DNA of 64,000 nucleotides from Cytophagales bacterium (GTDB lineage: Bacteria > Bacteroidota > Bacteroidia > Cytophagales > Bernardetiaceae), in assembly GCA_013299045.1 (NCBI GenBank), contig JAAFJX010000004.1, forward strand, positions 153,048 through 217,047, in the 5' to 3' direction. The position numbers were made by a program, and so were the translations under genes. The notes under the pieces were generated by a model, which saw nothing but the letters and a program-made list of their open reading frames with translations, made no database searches and had not been told where the DNA came from. Positions within the stretch are counted from its first letter, which is position 1. The number at the start of each line of letters is the position of its first letter. Below, piece by piece: positions 10,002 through 18,388 of the stretch.

Positions 10002-10472
10002 TTAAACATTTTGTGGTCTTTCTGTGCAGCCTTCTTTGGTGCATTTGCCATAAAAAATGAGCGAATGGTGCGAAATTTCAAAGTTCAGAAGCTGGCCTAC
10101 CATGTTTTGAATGTTCTGGAGGCGTGGGTCGCAGAACTCCACCACTTTGTAACAGTCCGTGCATATCAGGTGGTCGTGTTGCTTGTAACCATAGCTTTTT
10201 TCATAAAGCGATATGCCCTTGCCGAACTGATGCTTAGAAACCAGATTGCACTCCACGAGCAGGTCTAGCGTATTGTAAACTGTGGCACGGCTCACGCGGT
10301 AGTTCTTATTTTTCATACTCACATACAAAGACTCTACCTCAAAATGGTCGTTTCGGGAATAAATTTCTTCTAAAATAGCAAAACGTTCAGGAGTTTTGCG
10401 AAGGCTTTTGTTTTCTAAATAAGCCGTAAAAATACGTCTAATTTCTTCATTGAGGTTTTGTCCTATTTGCAT
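10002..10472 (-). CDS. Fur-family metal-dependent transcriptional regulator
   Basis: A 156-residue DNA-binding regulator. The N-terminal winged helix contains [19 protein letters not shown] and the recognition helix [13 protein letters not shown]. The C-terminal dimerisation/metal domain has [16 protein letters not shown] followed by CTKEGC at the end, giving two Cys pairs for a structural zinc site. Whether it responds to iron (Fur), peroxide (PerR) or zinc (Zur) cannot be decided from the sequence. It is the first gene of an apparent same-strand run with the STAS and tryptophan dioxygenase genes. Confidence 0.93.
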   Translation of the reverse strand: MQIGQNLNEEIRRIFTAYLENKSLRKTPERFAILEEIYSRNDHFEVESLYVSMKNKNYRVSRATVYNTLDLLVECNLVSKHQFGKGISLYEKSYGYKQHDHLICTDCYKVVEFCDPRLQNIQNMVGQLLNFEISHHSLIFYGKCTKEGCTERPQNV

Positions 10473-10765
10473 ATCTTAGCTCTGCTTTATTTGGAGTCGG
10501 CGGCAAATTAGCATTTTTTTGGTAATTTTAGAGGTAAAGGATACAAAATTTAATGACTGAGTTTTTTTTTAGATAAATGAGGGCCTAGCAAGACACCAGT
10601 TCATCTGGAGCAAGTAGCTTTAACAGACGTTGGCGCAGAAGTAAGATAAAAGAATATTGACTGCCCCAAAACGATGTAATTATCTTAAAAATATTTTTTT
10701 ATCCTCTCAACCAATAAGTCCTTACCGCGCTTTTTTGTGCCTTGCAAAGCAAACAAGAAGCATTC
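10473..10765. other. Intergenic region without recognised content
   Basis: A 293-bp AT-rich stretch between the permease gene's 3' end and the Fur-family start, both on the minus strand. It should hold the Fur-family promoter. No tRNA, repeat or convincing hairpin terminator was seen. Confidence 0.4.
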
Positions 10766-11932
10766 CTACCTTAGCGCTTCTGCTGGTGGAACAACGGCTA
10801 GTCGCCATATAGGAACAAGGCTGATGGCCAGATAAGGTACGAGCGTAAAGCACAACACGGTCAGCACGTCGCCGATGCTCATGTCAAAATAAACGCTGAA
10901 GTCAGGATAAATTTGAGAACGCCCCACCAGGAGAGGTCGCAAAAACACAGCATCAAGCCAGGTGTTGTGTAAGTAGGCCATTAGCAAGCCTGTTCCTACT
11001 GCCAGCAGCCCCACGTAACCATGCTGCATCAATTTAAGACCTATAACTTCCCGAATCGTCCAGCCCAATCCTTTAAGCAAAGCAGCGCCAAAATAGTCAG
11101 ATTTGCTGCTCCCGCTCAGGCGCGCCCAGGCCAGTACCAAAAAACACAAAAGGGCGGGAATGACTCCATAAATAACCACACCGCCTCGCCAGCCCCAGAT
11201 AGCTGTATAGCTGCTGCGGATGGCTTCGCTCGTAAAAACACGCAGGTAAGGGTATTGAGCAGCTATCTTTCTGGCCAAATTGTCTGCTTCTGCTTCATTG
11301 TGCATACAAATACCTAAATCCGTATAGACAGAATCGGGCATTTGCCAGAGGCTACGCAAACTTTTTTGGGATAAAAAAAGAATATTGTGCGTCAAAATAT
11401 CTGCCTCTGTATCAAATTTACCAACAATTTGGTAGTTTTTTTTCTGTTTTTGTTGGTTGCCCATACTCAAAAAATCGCCCAAATCAAGCCCGCTACTTCG
11501 CAAAAAGCCACTACCCGCCACGCAACTAGAATCGTTCAGAAGCTGAGGTGCCGGATTGCTTAGCTTTAGATAAGGCCAAGCAGCGCTCATGCTGTCCAAA
11601 GACATCAAACAAAAAACAGAATTGGACATTTCGTCGGCATAAAACCCCCAAAGACGCGGCCAAACAGCCTTGATGCCGCGCATTTGCCGAACACCCTGCC
11701 GTACCGAATCATGCAAGGGCACAAGCCGCCCTCCTTGCAACTGCTGTACCCAGACTTGAGGCATATTTTTAGTAATTTGTTCTGTTTCACGGCTCAGCGA
11801 AGCGCTAAAGCTCACCGAAGCGCCCACCAAAAAGGCAATAAGCATAAGGACAAAACCATTGTAAAAGAACAAGGCATAGTTTCTTTTGAGGTCTTGGCTT
11901 GCAAAACGCGCTATATTGAGGTACTTATTCAT
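10766..11932 (-). CDS. FtsX-like ABC transporter permease
   Basis: A 388-residue inner-membrane protein with the FtsX/MacB permease layout: one N-terminal helix (about 22-45), a large extracytoplasmic domain (about 50-245), three C-terminal helices (about 250-272, 295-318 and 350-375), and the typical end PPAEALR. No ATPase gene of this system is adjacent, so its partner must be elsewhere. Its start overlaps the 3' end of the GluQ-like gene by 8 bp, which implies translational coupling. The transported or extruded substrate is unknown. Confidence 0.85.
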   Translation of the reverse strand: MNKYLNIARFASQDLKRNYALFFYNGFVLMLIAFLVGASVSFSASLSRETEQITKNMPQVWVQQLQGGRLVPLHDSVRQGVRQMRGIKAVWPRLWGFYADEMSNSVFCLMSLDSMSAAWPYLKLSNPAPQLLNDSSCVAGSGFLRSSGLDLGDFLSMGNQQKQKKNYQIVGKFDTEADILTHNILFLSQKSLRSLWQMPDSVYTDLGICMHNEAEADNLARKIAAQYPYLRVFTSEAIRSSYTAIWGWRGGVVIYGVIPALLCFLVLAWARLSGSSKSDYFGAALLKGLGWTIREVIGLKLMQHGYVGLLAVGTGLLMAYLHNTWLDAVFLRPLLVGRSQIYPDFSVYFDMSIGDVLTVLCFTLVPYLAISLVPIWRLAVVPPAEALR

Positions 11933-12812
11933 ATTCTAGGGCTATTTTAGGCCAAATCAAAAATGCACTGGCCTCTTCTAAGTCCTTCAAAGAGCAGACC
12001 AGATGCGGTTTAGGTAAGGCTAAAAGCGAGGCTAAAGTTTCGTAAACAGCCCGTACTGATTGACTTTTACGCCAGTTATGCACCGAGTCCGAACCATGAG
12101 ACTTCGCCATTTTTTCGCCGTTATCAGTCAGCAAAAGCGGGTGATGATAAAAAACAGCATCTAAAAAGTCTTTGCACCTCAATTGCTTCGCCAAAGCTAA
12201 CTGAATAGCGCTAGAAGCCCATAAGTCTGCCCCACGGATAACGACATTGATGCCAAAGTGTAGGTCGTCCATTAAGGAACAGAGTTGGTAGGCCAGCCCA
12301 CCGTCTCGCTTGCGTATGACTGTGTGTGGCATTTGCCTATGCAGATGCACGTTGTGCGCGCCCGCCTTCCAGTCTATAATTTCCTGATAACCAATAACTT
12401 CTGTATCCAAACGCCAAGCTCCTTCCGCCTGCGAACAGGGTTTGTCTTTACACAAACAAGCCTGCTTTTGGGCTAGTTGGGCGCGGCTACAAACACAGAA
12501 GAAGAGAATTTTTTGGGCTTTAAGTTGCTCAAAAGCCGTCATGTATAGTTCCTGACGATGTTTTTGAGAATAATTGGCTTCAAATTCTGACACAGATGCA
12601 GGGCCAGAGTCTGGAGTAATGCCCAAAAAATCTAAGGTATAAAATACATCTTCCAAATAACTGGGTCGCACCCTTTGTGTATCAGCGTCATCAATGCGTA
12701 AAAAAAGTTCTGCGCCGTGCCGCCTGCTCCAGAGCCAAGTAAGGACAAAAGAAAAGGCATTTCCTAAATGCAAAAAGCCACTTGGTGTGGGCGCTAACCG
12801 GGTTTTGAGCAT
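11925..12812 (-). CDS. gluQ: Glutamyl-Q tRNA(Asp) synthetase-like protein
   Basis: A 295-residue class I synthetase fragment that resembles only the catalytic part of GluRS. Such paralogues glutamylate queuosine in tRNA(Asp). LAPTPSGFLHLGNA is the HIGH-type motif and GEKMAKSHG is the KMSKS-type motif. FCVCS with downstream CLCKDKPC forms the zinc-binding cysteine cluster. There is no anticodon-binding domain. The frame opens at 12869, but the Met at 12812 starts exactly at the conserved N-terminus. The window also carries queE of queuosine synthesis far away at 55.4 kb, which fits the proposed role. Confidence 0.88.
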   Translation of the reverse strand: MLKTRLAPTPSGFLHLGNAFSFVLTWLWSRRHGAELFLRIDDADTQRVRPSYLEDVFYTLDFLGITPDSGPASVSEFEANYSQKHRQELYMTAFEQLKAQKILFFCVCSRAQLAQKQACLCKDKPCSQAEGAWRLDTEVIGYQEIIDWKAGAHNVHLHRQMPHTVIRKRDGGLAYQLCSLMDDLHFGINVVIRGADLWASSAIQLALAKQLRCKDFLDAVFYHHPLLLTDNGEKMAKSHGSDSVHNWRKSQSVRAVYETLASLLALPKPHLVCSLKDLEEASAFLIWPKIALEYE

Positions 12813-13058
12813 AAACTGTTTTTGAGAACACAAAATTAGGCAAACTGGAGCAATAAGCAAGTGGTGCACCTAAAACTCTCTCTTACTAGACCTATTGAAT
12901 CAGAAAGAAAGTAGGATAACGCAATTATAATGCAGCTAAAATTTCTTGTCATTATTTTAGGCAAAAAAATATCTAAAAAAAACAAGACTTTTTTTAGAAC
13001 TTTGCGTTCTAGTAAAGGGTTTTATTCATTTTTTATCAAAATAGTATCAAAAAACAAA

Positions 13059-13442
13059 ATGGAAGAGTCTATTAGACAAAAACAGGTGGGGCGGTTAATT
13101 CAAAAAGACCTCAGCGCCATTGTGCAGAAGTACCCTGAATGGTTCGGCAATGCGTTTGTTACCATACCTGTTGTACGCATGACCAAAGACTTGGCCATTG
13201 CCAGAGTGTATTTGAGCACCATTTTGAGTGCGCCCACACCAGATTTTCTGAAGCGCATCAACGAGCACAACAAAAGTATTAGACAAGAACTCGCTCGCAG
13301 GGTTCGTAACCAACTTCGTATAGTTCCACATTTACAGTTTTATATGGACGATGCACAACAAGAATTTGATAAAATTGAGCGCATTTTAGCTGGTCTTAGC
13401 ATTCCGCCTGCCACAGAAACAGAAGAGGCAGACGAATTTTAA
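13059..13442 (+). CDS. rbfA: Ribosome-binding factor A
   Basis: A 127-residue KH-like protein required for 30S maturation and 16S 5'-end processing. MEESIRQKQVGRLIQKDLS and the FVTIPVVRMTKDLAIARVYLS segment match the family, and LRIVPHLQFYMDDA is the conserved C-terminal strand. The open frame reaches back to 12930, but the extra 43 residues are low-complexity and basic, and lie over an AT-rich leader. The ATG at 13059 gives the normal length. A small membrane-protein gene follows 33 bp later. Confidence 0.93.
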   Translation: MEESIRQKQVGRLIQKDLSAIVQKYPEWFGNAFVTIPVVRMTKDLAIARVYLSTILSAPTPDFLKRINEHNKSIRQELARRVRNQLRIVPHLQFYMDDAQQEFDKIERILAGLSIPPATETEEADEF

Positions 13443-13475
13443 TTTCTCAAAAAAGATGACTAAGTAAAATTCTAT

Positions 13476-13718
13476 ATGCAATTTGATTTTGATTTGAAGG
13501 ACTATTTGTTGCTATCGGTTTCGGTAGCCGCATTTGGCATTGGCGTACACCAATATATGTATTTTGGTATGGGGGCTAGTTACTGGCTCTTTATGTTGGC
13601 TTTGGGCGTTCCGTTCTATATGCAGTATAGGCGCACTAAGCGCAAGCTACCGATACCTCCTTCAAAAGCTGAAAAACTGACTACTAAGAGTACAAAGAAG
13701 ATACTAAAAACCAAATAA
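13476..13718 (+). CDS. Small two-helix membrane protein of unknown function
   Basis: An 80-residue protein. It has two hydrophobic stretches (about 10-27 and 32-50) and a basic Lys/Thr-rich cytoplasmic tail. It lies directly downstream of rbfA on the same strand and so is probably co-transcribed. No family is recognised. Confidence 0.65.
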   Translation: MQFDFDLKDYLLLSVSVAAFGIGVHQYMYFGMGASYWLFMLALGVPFYMQYRRTKRKLPIPPSKAEKLTTKSTKKILKTK

Positions 13719-13834
13719 CGCATGGTTTTCGCTAGCATTCCCCCAACGCCAAGCACACTTTTGCGGCCATACGGTCGTTTAATTTGTAATAAAACAAACA
13801 CTCATTTTATCTAACGCCAAACTCTGATTGATTT

Positions 13835-14476
13835 ATGAAAACAATGTATGCTAGTGCCAAAATTCTGCTTCTGCTTTTCGGTACTTTGAGCGCTCTGGCT
13901 CTCAAAACACAAACTCTTGATGACAAAGAGATGACAGGGCATAAAGTAGGCGATGTTGCCACAGACTTTAAGCTAAAGAACGTAGACGGCAAAATGGTAA
14001 CTATGAGCCAATATTCTGATGCTAAAGGATTTATAGTGGTTTTTACTTGTAACCATTGTCCTTTTTCAAAACTTTATGAACAGCGTATCATTGACCTTGA
14101 TAATACCTATAAACCCAAAGGATTCCCTGTTATAGCAATAAGCTCAAATGACCCGGCCGTAGAGCCAGATGATTCCTTTGAAAAAATGGTAGAGTTGGCC
14201 AAAGAAAAGGCTTATCCCTTTCCTTATCTTTTTGACGAGAGCCAAGACGTAGCCAAAAAATATGGCGCAACCAAAACCCCACACGTTTACGTTTTGTCTA
14301 AAAAAGACAAGAAACTTAAAGTGGAATACATAGGTGCTGTAGACGATAATCCTAAAAAAGATAAACCAGACGCGCACGCTTATGTGGCTGATGCCGTTGA
14401 AGCACTACTTAAAAACAAGAAAGTGTCTGTTACAGAAACCAAAGCAGTTGGTTGTTCTATCAAGTGGAAAAAATAG
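13835..14476 (+). CDS. Thioredoxin-fold redoxin (AhpC/TSA-like), exported
   Basis: A 213-residue protein with a signal-like N-terminus (about 1-24) and a thioredoxin-like domain. The active site FTCNHCPFSK has Cys72 and Cys75 in a CxxC arrangement, preceded by VGDVATDFKLKNVDGKMVTM, as in TlpA/AhpC-like redoxins. KTPHVYVLSKKDK is the cis-Pro segment. CNHCP-type redoxins are common in Bacteroidota. The likely role is periplasmic thiol-disulfide exchange or peroxide handling. A strong hairpin terminator follows. Confidence 0.88.
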   Translation: MKTMYASAKILLLLFGTLSALALKTQTLDDKEMTGHKVGDVATDFKLKNVDGKMVTMSQYSDAKGFIVVFTCNHCPFSKLYEQRIIDLDNTYKPKGFPVIAISSNDPAVEPDDSFEKMVELAKEKAYPFPYLFDESQDVAKKYGATKTPHVYVLSKKDKKLKVEYIGAVDDNPKKDKPDAHAYVADAVEALLKNKKVSVTETKAVGCSIKWKK

Positions 14477-14500
14477 TTTGAGACCATTGTCATATTGAAC

Positions 14501-14562
14501 GTTGCGTGTTTGAAGCTGAAAGTTTGTTTAATGACTTGCAGCCATACACGCAACATTTTTTT
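14501..14562 (+). terminator. Rho-independent terminator after redoxin gene
   Basis: Arms GTTGCGTGT (14501-14509) and ACACGCAAC (14546-14554) form a perfect 9-bp stem around a 36-nt loop, followed by a run of seven T. It begins 24 bp after the redoxin stop. Confidence 0.7.
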
Positions 14563-14733
14563 GGGGGTTATAGAGCATCAAAAAAATACATATTGGCTGC
14601 TTATCAAATAAAATAAACTGCAACTTTTTAGCTAAATAGAAAAAAAAGCATAAAATTTGTAAGACTCTAGTTGTTTTACTCTTACCTTTAGCGTTAAACA
14701 ATTCTTGTTAGCAGACCCCAATCTGACTGAACT

Positions 14734-17025
14734 ATGTTTAATGGACTCCGAAACCGCTTCTGGACTGTATTTATACTCTACTTTGCACTTTTAAGCACAG
14801 AGGAAGTTTGTGCGCAACAAAAAAGGCTAGACAGTTTAAGGGTGTTGTTGAACAAGAGCACCGTGGATTCAACGCGCATACGCCTTCTGCTTATTTTGGC
14901 CACTGAGTATAACAATGTGAACCCTGAACAAACCGTTGTTTTTGCGGAGGAGGCGCTTAAACTAAGCCAAAAAAACAAAGACGATTACTCGGAAGCAGGC
15001 GCATACAATCAAATGGGTTCTGCACAGCAACTTTTAGGTTATTTTAATGCTGCAAATAGCTATATCAGCAAGGCAGAAGCTATTTATTTGCGTCTGGGCA
15101 AGCAAAAAGAACTCGGCGATACTTACACTTATTACGGCAATGTGGCGTGGGGGCAGGGCAATCATAGCAAAGCCTTAGAGTATTGTCTCAAAGCTTTAGA
15201 GATAAGAGAAAAAATTAATGACAAAACAGGTCAGGCTCTTTCTATCACGAATATTGGTGTACTTTACCGTGTTCTAAACGACTATGACCGTGCTTTGATG
15301 TATTTGGAGCGCGCGCTGAAAATTAGAGAGAGTATCAAAGACGAAGCAGGTATAGCAACCAGTTATAATAACATAGGAGGTGTTTATGAGAAAAAAAATG
15401 AGATAGAAAAAGCGATTGCCTACCAAAACAAAGCTCTAGATATACATAAAAAATTGGGCGACCGCCGTAACGAAGGGAACACCTATAACTATTTAGGCAT
15501 AATTGCCGAAAAACAAGGTCAATTAGAAAAGGCCCTTGAGTACCATTCTCTCGCTCTTGAAATGAGGCAAGCACTTGGTGACCAGACTTTTATTGTGGCT
15601 TCATACAACCGTCTGGCTAAAGTATTGTTACTAAAAAAGGACTATGCGAGAGCAGAATATTATCTTAAAATGGCCTTAGAAAGTGCCCAAAGGATTGGTG
15701 CAAGAGACCGCTACACTGAGTGTTTGAACACCATGCATGAGTTGAGCGAGGCAAAAGGCGATTTCAAGATGGCCATGTACTACTTCAAACGTTATATTGC
15801 CGTGCGAGACAGCGTTTTTAGCTTAGAAAAGAAGCGAATGGTAGAGGAAATGAATGCCAAATTTAGCTCTGATGAAAAAGATAGACAGTTGCTCGTTTTC
15901 AAAAGTCAAGAAGAACTCAATAAAAAAGAAATTGATAATAAAAATTTAACCCTTGCACTCGTAGCCATAGCCACAATTTTTATGGGTGTGGTGGCCTATA
16001 TGAGTTTCAGAAAAAGCAGGGAACGTGCCAAAATCAATAGGCAGCTCCAAGCTCAGGGCGAACTTATTTCTATCAAAAACAGGGAGCTGGAAGAACAAAA
16101 ACTGCAAATTTTAAAGATAAACGAAGGGCTACAAGAGAAAAATGAACAAATTGAGCAAGCTAGCGAGGAGCTTATGCAGTCTAATGAAGAAATACTGGCG
16201 CAGCGCGACAACATCAGCCAAAAAAACAAGCAACTTAACCAAGTCTTAGAACTGCTGGAGAGCAAAAGCACAAAAATTGAAAGCAGTATTCGTTATGCGC
16301 AACGCATTCAGACCGCTATGCTTCCTTCAAAGGAGCAGCTCAAAATGGCTTTGCCTCATCATTTTATTATGTTTAGGCCCAAAGACATCGTTTCTGGCGA
16401 TTTTTATTGGTTGCACAAAACAACCATCCATACTTTTGTGGCGGTGGTGGACTGCACGGGGCACGGCGTACCGGGCGCTTTTATGTCCCTTATCGGCGAT
16501 GCTTATTTAAGTTTGCTCATTGTACAAAAAGGCATGACTAACCCCGACGATATTCTACTCGCTTTGGATATTTGCATACATCGTGCACTCAAACACGAGG
16601 AAAAAGACAATAAAAACCGCGACGGTATGGATATATCGCTTGTTGTGCTGAATAATACTCAAAAAACACTCGAGTTTGCAGGCGCGCATCAAGCACTCTA
16701 TGTGGTTCAGAATGAAAAAATGCAAATTTTTAGAGGCGACAAACACGGCATAGCGGGCAATGATTTAAGACCAAAAAAATTCACCCAACACCAAATCTTA
16801 GCCTCTGAGCCTACCCTTTGCTACCTTTGTTCAGACGGTTATCAAGACCAATTCGGTGGCCCAACCAATGTTAAATTTGGCAGAAAGGAATTGGCAAACG
16901 TACTCCTAAAAAATAGCAGTTTAGACTTAGAGCCTCAAAAAGATGCTTTGGAAGCAGACTTTGATAATTGGAAAGGAACTCATACTCAAATTGATGATGT
17001 TCTTTGTTTGGGTTTCAAAATTTGA
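14734..17025 (+). CDS. TPR sensor with SpoIIE-type PP2C phosphatase
   Basis: A 763-residue membrane protein. A signal peptide (about 1-27, ending CAQQ) precedes seven or so TPR units (about 40-360; for example GNTYNYLGIIAEKQGQLEKA). One membrane helix follows (about 405-424), then a long coiled coil (about 430-512), the linker motif AQRIQTAMLP (about 521-530) and a SpoIIE phosphatase (about 540-760). The metal-binding motifs SGDFYW, DCTGHGVPGAFMS, CSDGYQDQFGG and DDVLCLG are intact. The architecture parallels histidine kinases with periplasmic TPRs, but the output is a phosphatase. Its catalytic module closely resembles those at 34-3423 and 59034-63005. Confidence 0.92.
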   Translation: MFNGLRNRFWTVFILYFALLSTEEVCAQQKRLDSLRVLLNKSTVDSTRIRLLLILATEYNNVNPEQTVVFAEEALKLSQKNKDDYSEAGAYNQMGSAQQLLGYFNAANSYISKAEAIYLRLGKQKELGDTYTYYGNVAWGQGNHSKALEYCLKALEIREKINDKTGQALSITNIGVLYRVLNDYDRALMYLERALKIRESIKDEAGIATSYNNIGGVYEKKNEIEKAIAYQNKALDIHKKLGDRRNEGNTYNYLGIIAEKQGQLEKALEYHSLALEMRQALGDQTFIVASYNRLAKVLLLKKDYARAEYYLKMALESAQRIGARDRYTECLNTMHELSEAKGDFKMAMYYFKRYIAVRDSVFSLEKKRMVEEMNAKFSSDEKDRQLLVFKSQEELNKKEIDNKNLTLALVAIATIFMGVVAYMSFRKSRERAKINRQLQAQGELISIKNRELEEQKLQILKINEGLQEKNEQIEQASEELMQSNEEILAQRDNISQKNKQLNQVLELLESKSTKIESSIRYAQRIQTAMLPSKEQLKMALPHHFIMFRPKDIVSGDFYWLHKTTIHTFVAVVDCTGHGVPGAFMSLIGDAYLSLLIVQKGMTNPDDILLALDICIHRALKHEEKDNKNRDGMDISLVVLNNTQKTLEFAGAHQALYVVQNEKMQIFRGDKHGIAGNDLRPKKFTQHQILASEPTLCYLCSDGYQDQFGGPTNVKFGRKELANVLLKNSSLDLEPQKDALEADFDNWKGTHTQIDDVLCLGFKI

Positions 17026-17152
17026 GCAACGCTATTGCCGAAGACAAGCAAAATTCATAACCTTTGTGGGTGAGTATGCAGATGCTCATTTTTCGGCTTA
17101 AACTTTTATAAAAAAAATACGTTTCAGTCTATATAAAACTTTGAAAAATGCG

Positions 17153-17160
17153 TACATTTG
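17153..17160 (+). promoter_or_regulatory. Candidate -7 box upstream of trxA
   Basis: TACATTTG matches the Bacteroidota -7 consensus TAnnTTTG exactly. It lies about 130 bp before the trxA ATG, which implies a long leader. No good -33 TTTG was found at the expected spacing. Confidence 0.4.
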
Positions 17161-17293
17161 GCACATAGAATAGCATCATTTGCTTTCTTCGCTTCAATAA
17201 TGAATGGTCACTTTTGCTGAATGCACTATTGATAAGCCTAAAAGCATTCACTTTGTTTATGTTACAAAAAAAATAAAAACACAAAAAAAAGTA

Positions 17294-17626
17294 ATGAAAA
17301 CATCATCTAAAGCATTGGAAGTTACTGACAAGAACTTTGAAGAGCTTGTTAAGTCTGGTAAGCCTGTCCTGATTGACTTCTGGGCAGAGTGGTGTGGCCC
17401 CTGCGTACAGTTGTCGCCCATCATTGAAGCCGTCGCCGAAAAGTATGACGGAAAAGCCATTATTGGCAAGGTAAACGTGGACGACAACCAGCAACTTTCC
17501 ATGAAGTTCGGTATCCGCAGTATTCCTACTGTTATGATTTTCAAAGATGGCGAAATGGTAGAGCGCATGGTGGGGCTGGTATCTCAGAAAAACCTAGAAA
17601 CTAAACTAGACGGCCAAATAGCTTAA
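17294..17626 (+). CDS. trxA: Thioredoxin
   Basis: A 110-residue cytoplasmic thioredoxin. The active site DFWAEWCGPCVQLSP has Cys34 and Cys37, and SIPTVMIFKDGE carries the cis-proline. The frame extends upstream to 17204, but the extra 30 residues are unlike thioredoxin, and the ATG at 17294 gives the standard length. It is followed by a strong terminator and so is probably monocistronic. Confidence 0.96.
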   Translation: MKTSSKALEVTDKNFEELVKSGKPVLIDFWAEWCGPCVQLSPIIEAVAEKYDGKAIIGKVNVDDNQQLSMKFGIRSIPTVMIFKDGEMVERMVGLVSQKNLETKLDGQIA

Positions 17627-17650
17627 TTCATTTTTGATTTTGCCTCAAAA

Positions 17651-17697
17651 AAACAGGGTCAGAAGTAAGTTTATCTTGCTCCTGACCCTGTTTTTTT
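17651..17697 (+). terminator. Rho-independent terminator after trxA
   Basis: A 19-bp stem with two internal mismatches (arms 17651-17669 and 17675-17693, core CAGGGTCAG/CTGACCCTG) and a 5-nt loop is followed by a T-run. It begins 24 bp after the trxA stop. It is one of the clearest terminators in the window. Confidence 0.88.
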
Positions 17698-17743
17698 ATC
17701 AGAAAAAAAAACAAAACCCCAAGCAAATTCTGAAAATAATATT

Positions 17744-17751
17744 TACATTTG
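17744..17751 (+). promoter_or_regulatory. Candidate -7 box of the NlpC/kinase/methyltransferase operon
   Basis: TACATTTG is an exact match to the Bacteroidota -7 consensus. It lies 41 bp before the ATG at 17793 and just after the trxA terminator. A clear -33 TTTG is missing. Confidence 0.5.
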
Positions 17752-17792
17752 CCGAAAGCAGTGCTGTTTTCTAAACCAAAACTTTAAAGCGT

Positions 17793-18350
17793 ATGAAAGG
17801 TATAGAATTTATAAAAGACGAAAAAGGAACACCCATTAAGGCTGTTATTGATTTAAACGAATACCGTGCGCTTTTTGAGCGTTTTTTTGAGACGGCTCTG
17901 CAAGCTAAAAGTACATCTACCAACACAGCAGACACACAGACACTGAGCAAAGTGCCGCATATTATTCAAAATGCTATTTTGGCAGCCAGAGCCTTGATAG
18001 GCACAAAACACTTGAGCATTGACCCTAAAGGTATTGATTGTTCGGGGCTTACCTCTAGTGCCTATAAAACTGCTGGTATAAATATTCCACGCTCCTCCCG
18101 CGACCAAGCCAAAATTGGCCAAGCTATTGAAAAAAACCAACTACAACCTGGCGACCTTGTCTTTTTTGCTACCGGAACAGACCCCAATTACATCTCGCAC
18201 GTAGGCCTTATCACGAAGAGCAGCACCAAACCCGAAGAAATTACCTTCATACACACCTCTACGAAACGCGGAGTGGTAGAAGAAGCTCTTTTTCAATGGG
18301 AATATTGGCAAAAAGCCTACCGCAGTGCTTGCAGGCCGCCTATTGTTTAG
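17793..18350 (+). CDS. NlpC/P60-type cysteine peptidase with antitoxin-like N-terminus
   Basis: A 185-residue protein with a papain-like NlpC/P60 domain (about 55-180). The catalytic residues are recognisable: Cys83 in IDCSGL, His136 in ISHVGL and His154 in FIHTST. LQPGDLVFFATG is the usual motif after the first helix. NlpC/P60 enzymes cleave gamma-D-glutamyl-diaminopimelate bonds in peptidoglycan or act as amidases. Unusually there is no signal peptide. The first 30 residues (FIKDEKGTPIKAVIDLNEY) instead resemble the N-terminal strand-helix of Phd/YefM-type antitoxins; that resemblance is my inference. It begins a tight three-gene run with the kinase-like and methyltransferase genes. Confidence 0.85.
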   Translation: MKGIEFIKDEKGTPIKAVIDLNEYRALFERFFETALQAKSTSTNTADTQTLSKVPHIIQNAILAARALIGTKHLSIDPKGIDCSGLTSSAYKTAGINIPRSSRDQAKIGQAIEKNQLQPGDLVFFATGTDPNYISHVGLITKSSTKPEEITFIHTSTKRGVVEEALFQWEYWQKAYRSACRPPIV

Positions 18351-18388
18351 CTTTGAATTTGTGCCAACTAATATTTATCAAAAAAAAG

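Noticed and set aside
10473..10765. tRNA or other RNA gene in the longer intergenic gaps
   Set aside because: No cloverleaf or TTCGANTC-type T-loop was recognised here or in the other gaps.
12930..13058. N-terminal extension of RbfA
   Set aside because: The extra residues are low-complexity, encoded by AT-rich leader sequence and absent from the family.
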